From an uncultured Prevotella sp. (GTDB lineage Bacteria > Bacteroidota > Bacteroidia > Bacteroidales > Bacteroidaceae), in contig CAJOFE010000005.1 in assembly GCA_905233825.1 (NCBI GenBank), positions 34,992-98,991 on the forward strand: 64,000 bases of DNA, read 5' to 3'. Shown here piece after piece: positions 33,932 to 42,692 of the stretch (position 1 is its first letter; every line of letters begins with the position of its first letter). The notes under the pieces were generated by a model. It worked only from the letters and a program-made list of their open reading frames with translations. It was not told the DNA's origin and did no database searches. The position numbers and the translations under genes are program-made.

Positions 33932-35419
33932 CTGAAAAAGAAACTCATACCCTATCTATGCCTGTTGCCTGTACTCATCGTGCTGGCAATATGGGAGCAG
34001 GACTACCTGTGGACAGCACAGGAGCAGAACTTGTTTCTGCACACGCCGATGTTCTTCCATCAGTGCATGCAGACATCGGGCGGTCTGCTCTCTTGGGCAG
34101 GAACCTATCTTACGCAATTCTTCTATTACCCCATGCTTGGAGCAGGAATACTTTGTGTGCTCTGGGCTTTCATGATGTGGCTGCTGAAGCAGACGTTCCG
34201 CATCCCCGACCGTTGGCTGTGGCTGACGCTCATCCCTGTGGTGATGTTGCTGCTAAGCGATATGGGATTGGGCTACTGGATATATTTCCTTAAGCTACGC
34301 GGACATTTGTTCGTAGGCACGCTGGGCGTTATCGTTACTACGGCATTGATATGGGGGTACAAGATGATGCCCCGACAAATGCGCATTCCCTACATCATCG
34401 CTACAGTCCTCGTCGGCTATCCCCTCTTTGGATGCTACGGACTACTGGCAACGCTGCTGATGGGTCTAATAGAGGTGAGAAGAAAGTGGATTCCTTCGGT
34501 TATTGCCATTATTACAGTAATAGTAGTACCTCTGCTCTTCTACCATTTCATCTATTACCTGACCCCCATCAGCAATATCTATTGGACGGCACTGCCCGTC
34601 TTTACCCATAACGACGTGAGCGACCTGCAGCGATACGTTCCATATATGGTCATCATGCTATGGCTGGTTGTAGCTTCTCTGCATCCCCACCTGCCCAGAA
34701 AGGTCGGCATGTCGGCAGTAGTCCTCTCCATCATCATCGCAGTATGGGGATGGAACAAGGACGGCAACTTCCACCGCGAGCTGACCATGAGCCGACAACT
34801 GGAACAGCAAGACTGGGAAGGCATGCTCAAGACCATCAGTAATACCGACGACGAGCCCACCCGTGCGATGTGCATGATGAAGAATCTGGCCCTGCAACGC
34901 ACAGGACGGCTGAGCAGGGACATCAACAACTATCCAGATGGCTTTGCCCGTCCCGATGCTCCCTTCCCCGTGCATGCCGTTCACACCATCGGCAAGATGC
35001 TCTACCTGCAATATGGTATCCCCAACTACTGCTACCGCTGGTGCATGGAAGACGGTGTAGAGTATGGATGGAGTGTGGAGAAGCTGAAGCTGATGGTGAA
35101 GTGCTCGTTGCTCAATGGCGAGACGGTTGCCGCCCAGCGTTATCTGTCGCTGCTGAAGAAGACCAGCTTCCACCGCTCATGGGCCAGGAAGTATGAGGCC
35201 TACCTGCGCCAGCCGCGTCTCATCATGCAGGATGAGGAGTTTAAAGGCATCTTCCCCCTGCTGCGCGACGATGATTTCCTTACCAGCGACCAGTCGCAAT
35301 TAGAGCCGTTCCTCATCGAGCATCTGGTCACTATGCCTGGCGACAATCCCCAGCAGGCAGAACTGAAGAGAATCTATTTCCCCTTCTACCTAAACCGCAT
35401 CAAATATGTTGAGCAATAA
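33932..35419 (+). CDS. DUF6057-type membrane protein with a probable CTG start
   Basis: A protein of about 495 residues with roughly seven to eight membrane helices in the first 270 residues, then a soluble, helical C-terminal half resembling TPR-like repeats. It looks like the Bacteroidota DUF6057 family (from memory). No ATG is suitably placed: the first in-frame ATG (34049) would cut off the first helix. A CTG at 33932 gives MKKKLIPYLCLLPVLIV, a normal signal anchor, 22 bp after the promoter. A TTG at 33965 is the alternative. The downstream lipoprotein gene overlaps by 14 bp. Confidence 0.7.
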   Translation: MKKKLIPYLCLLPVLIVLAIWEQDYLWTAQEQNLFLHTPMFFHQCMQTSGGLLSWAGTYLTQFFYYPMLGAGILCVLWAFMMWLLKQTFRIPDRWLWLTLIPVVMLLLSDMGLGYWIYFLKLRGHLFVGTLGVIVTTALIWGYKMMPRQMRIPYIIATVLVGYPLFGCYGLLATLLMGLIEVRRKWIPSVIAIITVIVVPLLFYHFIYYLTPISNIYWTALPVFTHNDVSDLQRYVPYMVIMLWLVVASLHPHLPRKVGMSAVVLSIIIAVWGWNKDGNFHRELTMSRQLEQQDWEGMLKTISNTDDEPTRAMCMMKNLALQRTGRLSRDINNYPDGFARPDAPFPVHAVHTIGKMLYLQYGIPNYCYRWCMEDGVEYGWSVEKLKLMVKCSLLNGETVAAQRYLSLLKKTSFHRSWARKYEAYLRQPRLIMQDEEFKGIFPLLRDDDFLTSDQSQLEPFLIEHLVTMPGDNPQQAELKRIYFPFYLNRIKYVEQ

Positions 35420-36911
35420 GTTCCTCCCTTTCCTATTCTTTCTGCTCCTCACAGCCTGTCACGGGCCTCAGCTGCCAGAGCAGTTCAGCCAGGTGAACAG
35501 TATGCCGAAGATATATCCCGACTATGCGGATGTGACCATCCCCGTGAACATCGCCCCACTGTGTTTTGAGCTGTTCAACGAGGCGGACGAGGCAGTCACC
35601 CGCTTCTCCTGTGGTTCTGACGAGCTTATCGTTGAAGGACTGAAAGCAAGGCCAGATATCAACGAATGGAAAGAATTGCTGGCAAAGTCTGCCGACAAAG
35701 ATATCACTGTAGAGGTGTTTGCCCATCACGACGGGCAATGGGCACGATTCCATCCCTTCACACTTCATGTGTCGCCCGACCGCATCGACCCCTGGCTGAG
35801 CTACCGTCTCATCTCACCCTCCTATGTATCCTACGAGGAGCTGACTATCAATCAGCGTTGTTTGGAGAACTTCGATGAAGAGGTCATCGCCAGCAACATG
35901 CTTTGCAGCAGCGAGGAAAAAGGACAATGCATCAATTGTCATAGCTACCAGCAATATAATCCCCAGCGCATGCAACTCCACGCCCGTCATGCTCACGGCG
36001 CCACTCTCATCGCCTACGACGGACAATTGCAGAAAATTGATAACACTCCCCCTCCCGTCTATCCCGCCTGGCACCCCACGGAGAAGCTCATCGCCTACTC
36101 GCAGAACTCTACCATGCAGACCTTTCACACTGTCGATATCGACAAGATAGAAGTCTATGACCTACAGAGCTCGCTCTGCCTCTACGATATCGACCGCCAG
36201 CAGATGATACCCATTGAGGAGCCTTCCAACGAAATGGCCACATACCCCGCATGGTCGCCCGACGGTCGTTGGTTGTATTATAGCAGTGCTCACTTTGAAT
36301 ATGCTGCCGACACTATCGATATGGAAGAGATTACTCTACGCACCCGCGACCTGAAATACAACATCTACCGCCGTTCCTTCGACATCACGAACCGTCAGTT
36401 CGGAGAACGAGAACTCGTCTTCGATGCTGACAGTCTCTTCGCCCCTGCCGAAGGAGAGATGTCCGAAGGACAGAGAGGAGGAAGCGCCACCCTGCCTCGC
36501 ATCTCGCCCGATGGCCGATGGTTGCTCTTCACGATGGGCGAGTATGGTTCGTTCCACATCTGGCACCACGATGCCGATCTGTGGATAGCCCCCATCTGCC
36601 TCCCCCAACTGGGTGAGGTGGCTCGCCCTCTCGACGAACTGAATAGTTCTGAGGCAGAGAGCTACCACTCCTGGTCGAGCAACGGACGCTGGATAGTCTT
36701 TTCCTCACGCCGACACGACGGCATCTTCACCCGTCCCTTCTTTGCACACATCGATGAAGAAGGGCTCGGAAGCAAGCCCTTCGAGTTGCCCTCAGCCGAT
36801 CCTGATTATCATCTACAACTGCTGAAGAGCTATAACGTGCCTGAGTTCACCAAAGGTCCCGTAACGCTCACTCCCCAGCAAATAGCCTCAAAATTAAAGA
36901 GTGGTGAGTAA
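35406..36911 (+). CDS. TolB/PD40-repeat lipoprotein with a CxxCH heme-binding motif
   Basis: A 501-residue lipoprotein (LLLTAC, Cys18). Around residue 175 it has CINCH, the covalent heme c attachment motif. Three or more PD40/TolB-like propeller blades follow, recognisable as YPAWSPDGRW, ISPDGRW and HSWSSNGRW. A heme-bearing propeller at the outer or periplasmic membrane is suggested; the reaction is unknown. It overlaps the DUF6057 gene and probably works with it. Residues around APAEGEMSEGQRGG come from a small TGTCC-GAA-GGACA hairpin repeat and look inserted. Confidence 0.78.
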   Translation: MLSNKFLPFLFFLLLTACHGPQLPEQFSQVNSMPKIYPDYADVTIPVNIAPLCFELFNEADEAVTRFSCGSDELIVEGLKARPDINEWKELLAKSADKDITVEVFAHHDGQWARFHPFTLHVSPDRIDPWLSYRLISPSYVSYEELTINQRCLENFDEEVIASNMLCSSEEKGQCINCHSYQQYNPQRMQLHARHAHGATLIAYDGQLQKIDNTPPPVYPAWHPTEKLIAYSQNSTMQTFHTVDIDKIEVYDLQSSLCLYDIDRQQMIPIEEPSNEMATYPAWSPDGRWLYYSSAHFEYAADTIDMEEITLRTRDLKYNIYRRSFDITNRQFGERELVFDADSLFAPAEGEMSEGQRGGSATLPRISPDGRWLLFTMGEYGSFHIWHHDADLWIAPICLPQLGEVARPLDELNSSEAESYHSWSSNGRWIVFSSRRHDGIFTRPFFAHIDEEGLGSKPFELPSADPDYHLQLLKSYNVPEFTKGPVTLTPQQIASKLKSGE

Positions 36912-36934
36912 AGATACCCACCACTCTTTTTCTT
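36898..36934 (+). terminator. Terminator after the propeller lipoprotein
   Basis: AGAGTGGTG pairs with CACCACTCT, followed by TTTTCTTT. The stem's 5' arm is the end of the coding region. Confidence 0.88.
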
Positions 36935-36947
36935 TGCATTAAACTGA

Positions 36948-37949
36948 TTAGCACTGAGCGAGCTTGCCGTCAGAACCCAGCACATTCACAATCTTGTGGA
37001 TGTACATCTTCTTCATGTTCTCGCGAGCGGGCTTCAGATACTGACGAGGATCGAAGTCTCCAGGGTGCTCAGCCAGGTGCTTGCGGATAGCAGCAGTCAT
37101 AGCCAGACGAGAGTCGCTGTCGATGTTGATCTTGCAGACGGCGCTCTTGGCAGCCTTACGCAGCTGCTCCTCGGGAATACCGATTGCGGCCTCCAACTTG
37201 CCACCGAACTGGTTGATGGTGTTCACCTCGTCCATAGGAACTGAAGAAGAACCGTGCAGCACAATGGGGAATCCAGGAAGCTTCTTCTCGATCTCAGCGA
37301 GGATGTCGAATGCCAATGGGGGCGGAACGAGCACGCCGTTCACCAATGTGCATTGCTCGGGAGTGAACTTGTGAGCACCATGAGAAGTACCGATAGAGAT
37401 AGCCAATGAGTCGCAACCAGTACGGGTAGCGAAGTCAATCACCTCCTCGGGCTTGGTGTAGTGAGACTCTGCAGCAGAAACCTCATCCTCAACACCAGCC
37501 AGCACACCGAGCTCAGCCTCAACGGTCACGTCGAACTGATGAGCGTAGTCAACGACCTTCTTTGCCAGAGCAACATTCTCCTCATAGGGAAGGTGTGAAC
37601 CGTCGATCATTACTGACGAGAAGCCCATGTCGATGCAATCCTTGCAAAGCTCGAAAGTGTCACCGTGATCCAGGTGCAGCACAATCTCAGGATGAGCGCA
37701 ACCCAGCTCCTTAGCGTAAGCCACAGCACCCTCGGCCATATAGCGCAGGATGGTAGCGTTGGCATAGTTGCGGGCGCCCTTCGACACCTGCATGATGACA
37801 GGCGACTTTGTCTCAACGGCAGCCATAACGATGGCCTGCATCTGCTCCATCGTATTGAAGTTGAAAGCGGGGATGGCATAGCCGCCGGCTACTGCCCTCT
37901 TAAACATCTCGCGGGTATTCACGAGACCTAAATCCTTGTAGTTTACCAT
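36948..37949 (-). CDS. fba: Class II fructose-bisphosphate aldolase
   Basis: A 333-residue zinc aldolase of glycolysis. The HLDHGDTFELC segment carries zinc and catalytic residues, and GSSSVP and AISIGTSHGAHKF bind phosphate and substrate. It is monocistronic with its own promoter. Confidence 0.97.
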   Translation of the reverse strand: MVNYKDLGLVNTREMFKRAVAGGYAIPAFNFNTMEQMQAIVMAAVETKSPVIMQVSKGARNYANATILRYMAEGAVAYAKELGCAHPEIVLHLDHGDTFELCKDCIDMGFSSVMIDGSHLPYEENVALAKKVVDYAHQFDVTVEAELGVLAGVEDEVSAAESHYTKPEEVIDFATRTGCDSLAISIGTSHGAHKFTPEQCTLVNGVLVPPPLAFDILAEIEKKLPGFPIVLHGSSSVPMDEVNTINQFGGKLEAAIGIPEEQLRKAAKSAVCKINIDSDSRLAMTAAIRKHLAEHPGDFDPRQYLKPARENMKKMYIHKIVNVLGSDGKLAQC

Positions 37950-37992
37950 TGTTTGATTATAAATAATTAATTAGTAATGTTGTAATTAGGCT

Positions 37993-38001
37993 GCAAAGTT
38001 A
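37993..38001 (-). promoter_or_regulatory. -7 box for fba
   Basis: TAACTTTGC on the minus strand, 44 bp before the start. Confidence 0.65.
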
Positions 38002-38200
38002 CAAAAAAGAAGTGAGAAGAGAGAATACCTGCGAGAGAAAATTATCTCGTTTTACGCATTTTAAGTGTTAGATAGTTCCTGCATTCACAGCAACAACTCA
38101 AAATGTAATCTTCGCTTTGCAAGTCACAACGGATGTTCGAAAAAACAAATGTCGTTCTTTTAGTCGGCTATCGTCTTTGTGAAAGCGACTAAGCCGAACG

Positions 38201-38266
38201 TCCAGGACTTGGAAGTGCCGTTTCCGAGACTTGGAAATGGCATTTCTAAGGCCTGGAAATGCCGTT
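38201..38266. repeat. 22-bp tandem array (array D)
   Basis: Three units begin at 38201, 38223 and 38245, exactly 22 bp each, with a shared GACTTGGAAATGCCGTT-like core. Confidence 0.85.
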
Positions 38267-38271
38267 TGTTT

Positions 38272-39261
38272 TTAGATGTTCTCCACCCCACAATAAGGAC
38301 AGCGGCCCTTGCTATGCAGATGACGGCCACAATGCCCGCAAATATACTTGGCACGACTATAACGGAAGTAGCGCCAAAGAGCAAACACAACATAGGCACA
38401 GAACAGAGGATAGCCGATATAATAAAGGGTGGAGACGCTCAGCACGACATATACTACCGAGCAAACGGCAGCAAGGCCGAGGATATAGAGCAAGGACTGA
38501 CCTGTAGAAAGACGACGGCGGATGTCGTCGAAAGCGGCAATGCCCACAATGAAAATGGCCCAGACGGAGAAGAGGAACATGCCCAGATGCAAGGGTACGG
38601 AGAAGGGGTTGAGCGTGGGGTGATAATAGAAATGGCGCCACGACTCGGGATTGAGCAACTGGATAGTGCTGTAGAACACTGCCGATGCTGCCACCAACAG
38701 CGTAAGCAAGGTGGGATAGAAGGAGTCGATGTCGCGAAAATGCACGATGTGGGCATTATGGCGATAGAGACGGTTGACAATGAACAAAGCCATACACAGC
38801 ACGACAATGCCCAGCATGATGAGCAGATGGGTGTCGGAGAAGAAATCGATAAAACGGGAGATGACATTATCCGGCGACACACGTTCGAGCATGTCTTTCT
38901 CGTGAACCCACCCCATCGTAAGCTGGTCGCGAGCCACCTGCACCCATACAGAATCGACTGTATCGACTGGCAATGTAACGATGTCAGCCACTACAAGACG
39001 ATCTTCTTTCTGCACAGTGATGGTATCGACCAGCATGCCGCTGACGGCTTCGGAAGGCTGCTGGACAATGAGTTGCAGGCTATCGCCAGTGACCACGAAG
39101 TTGTAGTTCTGCGAATAATGATGCGTGGTGTAGAAAGAGACGGAATCCACCTGCTCCTCAGTAGGAATCCAGCCGTCGGGTGTAGGCGACTCCTGACGGT
39201 AGCACCCTTGCAGCAGGATGACCACACACATTATTATATATATACAAGACTTACTACGCAT
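38272..39261 (-). CDS. Membrane lipoprotein with C-terminal zinc ribbon
   Basis: A 329-residue protein with a lipobox (VVILLQGC), an extracytoplasmic domain of about 120 residues, four to five membrane helices, and a terminal zinc ribbon (CGHC...CPYC). I do not recognise the family. It ends the long minus-strand run that begins with the kinase module, and its start overlaps the U32 stop by 8 bp. The zinc ribbon echoes those of the signalling proteins upstream. The ATG of MRSKSC was chosen over a TTG two codons earlier. Confidence 0.65.
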   Translation of the reverse strand: MRSKSCIYIIMCVVILLQGCYRQESPTPDGWIPTEEQVDSVSFYTTHHYSQNYNFVVTGDSLQLIVQQPSEAVSGMLVDTITVQKEDRLVVADIVTLPVDTVDSVWVQVARDQLTMGWVHEKDMLERVSPDNVISRFIDFFSDTHLLIMLGIVVLCMALFIVNRLYRHNAHIVHFRDIDSFYPTLLTLLVAASAVFYSTIQLLNPESWRHFYYHPTLNPFSVPLHLGMFLFSVWAIFIVGIAAFDDIRRRLSTGQSLLYILGLAAVCSVVYVVLSVSTLYYIGYPLFCAYVVFALWRYFRYSRAKYICGHCGRHLHSKGRCPYCGVENI

Positions 39262-40999
39262 CGGCAAGAACGTTCATCTGACAATGACCACAATCAAACT
39301 GCAAACGGAAACGACGTCCGTCAGCCAAACGAAGAAAGAGAGGTTCGCGCCATTGAGGCTTGCGGCCTCCGCGTCGCTCGCAGAATCCTAATTCATAGCG
39401 TAGGCAGTAGCGGCATTGCATTAAAGTATTACCTTTGTCAAGTTTGATGTTGGAAGGTGAAATTTGGATGTGTCGCTTCGCGAGGTTGAAGGTTGAGGGT
39501 GGAAGTACATAGTTCTTCTTTACGTCCTCCTTCCTACTTCCTACATTCTCCTTCTCTACTGCCATCCTTCTCAATGATGACAACTGACTACTGGGTATGA
39601 AATAGTTGAAGTCATCGGGAATATCGACAGAAGTACACTCATAGGGGGTATCACCCAAACGGGTAAGCTGACGAATGATATTGTCACGCTGAGAAGTGCG
39701 AGCCTCCTGATGCTCTTGACAAATGGAGACTTCGGTTGTACCCATCCGAAGGACAAACCCGTCAGCAGAGGCATGAAGGCTCATGGTAACAGGAATCTTA
39801 CGAACTGCACTCTGGCGACTCAGCGTTCGCTCCATAGCCTCGTCGTTGCTACGGTAGAGCAACGTTCCAGGAACAAGACCAGCAGGCACCGTCTGAGGGA
39901 AGAGACGATTACCCTCTGCCCTATTGACACGGAAGCCTCGCAGCTCGCGGCCATCGAAGAAGCACAAACCGTCGCCATTGACAAAGGAGGCTGTACCAGC
40001 CACAACAAGCGAGGGACCTCGCAGTTCTTTTACTATACCCACACATTGCCCGATAGCTTTAGGAGTATCGAAAGAGGCCATCGAAGACTGACGGCCATCC
40101 ACAAAGTATGTGGTATAGCCGCGATTGAAAGTACGGTCAAGGTCTGGCTGGAAGGTGTAACGGGAACGGCCACGCGATGCTCGTTGATACTGACCAGGAT
40201 GACTAACAATATACCTGTCGAGTAACTGGCTGTAGGCCGCTGTTACGTTCTTCACGTAGGAAACATCTTTCAGCCGACCTTCTATCTTGAATGAAGTAGC
40301 TCCTGCCTCTATGAGACGTCCGAGATGAGCACTAAGATTCAGGTCTTTCAACGAAAGCAGATGACGCTGATGCTCGAGTTCCCGCCCGTCGGCATCGAGA
40401 AGGTCGAACTTCATACGACAGAACTGAGCACACTCTCCTCGATTGGCACTTCGATGAAAACAATGCTCAGAGGCATAGCACAAGCCTGAGTAGCTGACGC
40501 AGAGAGCTCCATGCACAAAGACTTCCAATTCCATCTGAGGCACCTGCCAATGAATAGCGGTAATCTCTTCGATAGAGAGCTCGCGTGCCAACACTGCCCG
40601 TTGGAATCCATGCTGATGCAACCATTCTACTTTCTCTGCCGTGCGGTTATCGGCCTGTGTAGAAGCGTGAAGCACAAGAGGAAGATCCTTTGCCATAGAC
40701 AAGAGCTGCATGTCCTGCACCAGCACGGCATCGACGGAGATGTCTGCCAACTGGCGCAGCAATTGACGTACATCTTCTATTTCGTCCTCATAAATCAGGG
40801 TGTTGACGGTGACAAAGACGCGTGCATCAAACTGATGGGCATAACGACAAAGGGCATCTATGTCATCAATGCTATTGCCTGCGGCTGCCCTGGCCCCAAA
40901 GCGGGGCGCACCAATATAGACGGCATCGGCTCCATGATCGATGGCAGCGATGCCCGTCTGCAGATTCTTTGCAGGAGCAAGCAATTCTAACGATGTCAT
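39254..40999 (-). CDS. U32 family protein, RlhA-like
   Basis: A 581-residue U32 protein: ELLAPAKN at the start, HGALCVSYSGLCY and the cysteine cluster around RGECAQFCR in the middle, then a DUF3656-like region. This architecture resembles E. coli RlhA, which is needed for a 23S rRNA cytidine hydroxylation; older annotations say peptidase or collagenase. A block of about 35 residues near position 485-520 (LPPSTFNLAKRHIQISPSNI) looks repeat-derived. A cysteine-rich tail follows. The start overlaps the metA stop (ATGA). Confidence 0.82.
   Translation of the reverse strand: MTSLELLAPAKNLQTGIAAIDHGADAVYIGAPRFGARAAAGNSIDDIDALCRYAHQFDARVFVTVNTLIYEDEIEDVRQLLRQLADISVDAVLVQDMQLLSMAKDLPLVLHASTQADNRTAEKVEWLHQHGFQRAVLARELSIEEITAIHWQVPQMELEVFVHGALCVSYSGLCYASEHCFHRSANRGECAQFCRMKFDLLDADGRELEHQRHLLSLKDLNLSAHLGRLIEAGATSFKIEGRLKDVSYVKNVTAAYSQLLDRYIVSHPGQYQRASRGRSRYTFQPDLDRTFNRGYTTYFVDGRQSSMASFDTPKAIGQCVGIVKELRGPSLVVAGTASFVNGDGLCFFDGRELRGFRVNRAEGNRLFPQTVPAGLVPGTLLYRSNDEAMERTLSRQSAVRKIPVTMSLHASADGFVLRMGTTEVSICQEHQEARTSQRDNIIRQLTRLGDTPYECTSVDIPDDFNYFIPSSQLSSLRRMAVEKENVGSRKEDVKKNYVLPPSTFNLAKRHIQISPSNIKLDKGNTLMQCRYCLRYELGFCERRGGRKPQWREPLFLRLADGRRFRLQFDCGHCQMNVLADA
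39434..39572. repeat. Composite simple repeat and mini-hairpin inside the U32 gene
   Basis: The tract runs AAGTTTGATGTTGGAAGGTG, then a TCGC-TTC-GCGA hairpin (39473-39483), then GGTTGAAGGTTGAGGGTGG and CCTTCCTACTTCCTAC. It has the same makeup as the intergenic block at 13031-13240, yet it is open in the gene's frame. Confidence 0.65.
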
Positions 41000-41913
41000 C
41001 CTATCTTATTGATGTCGTAAGGTGTTTCCTGGTAGACGTAGTAGTTCACCCAATTATTATAGAACAAGTTTGCATGAGCACGCCACGAAACAACTGGCGG
41101 TAGCGAGGGGTCTTCATTCTTATAATAGTTGATGGGTTTCTCTACATCAGAACGTACGCCCGCATCGCGGCGATATTCATTGTCGAGCGTATTAGGGGCA
41201 TACTCTAAATGGCCCGTGATGAAGAATTCACGACCGCCACGAGCCATCACGATGCTCACACCACTCTGCTCAGACTCTGCAATGAGGTTCAGCTCTGCAT
41301 GCTGTTCAATATCAGCACGCCTGACCTCAGTGTGACGACTATGGGGCATCATAAAGGTATCATCGAAGCCCCGGAAGATAGGAAGCTGAGTGTCGAGCGT
41401 ATGCTGAGGGAAGATACCGAACATCTTCTTCTCCAACGGATACTTGGGAACGCCATAATAGTGATAGAGTCCAGCCTGAGCAGCCCAGCATATAAAGAGC
41501 GTACTGGTGACATGTGTCCTTGCCCAATCAAAGATGCCGACGATTTCTTCCCAGTAGCTCACCTGTTCATAGTCCATTGTCTCAATGGGAGCACCCGTAA
41601 TAATCATTCCGTCGAACTTCTCGTTCTTCATGTCGGCGAAATCGCGATAGAACATCATCATGTGCTCAATGGGCGTGTTCTTCGGCGTATGGCTGCGCAG
41701 TTTCATAAAGCTGATGTCAATCTGCAGCGGCGTATTGGAAAGCAAGCGCACAAGATCAGTCTCCGTCGTAATCTTCAGAGGCATCAAGTTCAAGATAACA
41801 ATGCGCAACGGGCGGATGTCCTGAGCATGTGCCCTGGAATTGGCCATCACGAAGATATTCTCTTTCTTGAGAATATCAATGGCCGGCAATCGATCTGGTA
41901 AACGTAAAGGCAT
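40996..41913 (-). CDS. metAA: MetA-family homoserine O-acyltransferase, probably O-acetyltransferase
   Basis: A 305-residue enzyme of methionine synthesis. The nucleophile is Cys142 in FICWAAQAGLYHYYG, and the active-site His lies in MPHSRHTE. Residue 111 is Glu (GAPIETMDY). Known MetA enzymes with Glu111 use acetyl-CoA, while E. coli with Gly111 uses succinyl-CoA, so this one is predicted to make O-acetylhomoserine. It lies 23 bp downstream of the PP2C gene on the same strand, an unusual partner. Confidence 0.93.
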   Translation of the reverse strand: MPLRLPDRLPAIDILKKENIFVMANSRAHAQDIRPLRIVILNLMPLKITTETDLVRLLSNTPLQIDISFMKLRSHTPKNTPIEHMMMFYRDFADMKNEKFDGMIITGAPIETMDYEQVSYWEEIVGIFDWARTHVTSTLFICWAAQAGLYHYYGVPKYPLEKKMFGIFPQHTLDTQLPIFRGFDDTFMMPHSRHTEVRRADIEQHAELNLIAESEQSGVSIVMARGGREFFITGHLEYAPNTLDNEYRRDAGVRSDVEKPINYYKNEDPSLPPVVSWRAHANLFYNNWVNYYVYQETPYDINKIG

Positions 41914-41936
41914 CCCTCTTTCTCTATGGTTTTATA

Positions 41937-42680
41937 TCATCCTACCTTGACAATAATAGCCGACACATTGTCGAGACCTCCTGCATCCTCGGCCTTGGCA
42001 CACAACATGTCAGCAGTGTCATCTTCAAGTAATCCGTCTCTTAACTGCTCATCGGAAAGCATGTCTGAAAGGCCGTCGCTACAAAGCAGGAAAGTATCAC
42101 CTGGCTGAATGTCAGCCGTACATTCCACAATATCAATAAAGCTGTTCTTACAGCCTCCGCCTATGCAATTCGTAATAATACTGGAGCGCTCTGTCTCGCC
42201 AAGAAGATTGCTCAGTGAATGATCAGTAGAAAGTTGAGACAACTCGCCATTGTGCAGATGATAGATGCGACTATCGCCGCAGTTCATCCAATAGAACGCA
42301 CCTCCGTAATAAGCCAACACGACCAGTGTCGTTCCCATTTTACTGAAACGCTCGTCGCTCTTTCCCTTTGAATCGATCATGATATTGATGCTGGCTAACC
42401 AATCGTAGATGGCTTCATTGAAATCGGAGATGGAAAGGCCTACGGGCAGATCGGAAAAGAAGAATTGAAGATTATGCAGCACATCATTGCTGGCCACCTC
42501 GCCACTATTATGTCCACCCATACCATCGGCCAAAGCCAACAAGTACCGGTCAATAGACGAGAGGTCTTTGTGTGCACTCATCCTCCCATTGCGCACAAAC
42601 CACTGGTCAACAAGGATCATATCCTCATTATTACTCCTTACGCATCCTGTCTTACTGGATGCGGTTATATTGAATTTCAT
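41937..42680 (-). CDS. PP2C-family Ser/Thr protein phosphatase
   Basis: A 247-residue Mn/Mg-dependent phosphatase. Motifs in order: RSNNEDMILV near residue 15, LADGMGGHNSGE, MGTTLVVL, NCGDSRIY, FLLCSDGLSDML and GGLDNVSAIIV. The metal-binding aspartates are all present, so it is probably active. It is soluble and cytoplasmic. It is the last gene of the signalling module and presumably reverses the kinase encoded three genes upstream (inference). Confidence 0.92.
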   Translation of the reverse strand: MKFNITASSKTGCVRSNNEDMILVDQWFVRNGRMSAHKDLSSIDRYLLALADGMGGHNSGEVASNDVLHNLQFFFSDLPVGLSISDFNEAIYDWLASINIMIDSKGKSDERFSKMGTTLVVLAYYGGAFYWMNCGDSRIYHLHNGELSQLSTDHSLSNLLGETERSSIITNCIGGGCKNSFIDIVECTADIQPGDTFLLCSDGLSDMLSDEQLRDGLLEDDTADMLCAKAEDAGGLDNVSAIIVKVG

Positions 42681-42692
42681 TGCTCCTATTCC

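Larger units (their letters stand above)
37950..38271. other. Gene-free stretch holding the fba promoter and array D
   Basis: It contains the fba -7 box, an AT-rich run without ORFs (38000-38180), and the 22-bp array at 38201-38266 close to the stop of the zinc-ribbon membrane gene. Nothing else is recognised. Confidence 0.7.

Noticed and set aside
38179..39447. A 422-codon plus-strand frame opposite the zinc-ribbon membrane gene
   Set aside because: The minus-strand product has a lipobox, helices and a zinc ribbon, while the plus frame gives a His- and Asp-rich sequence without features. It also runs through array D.
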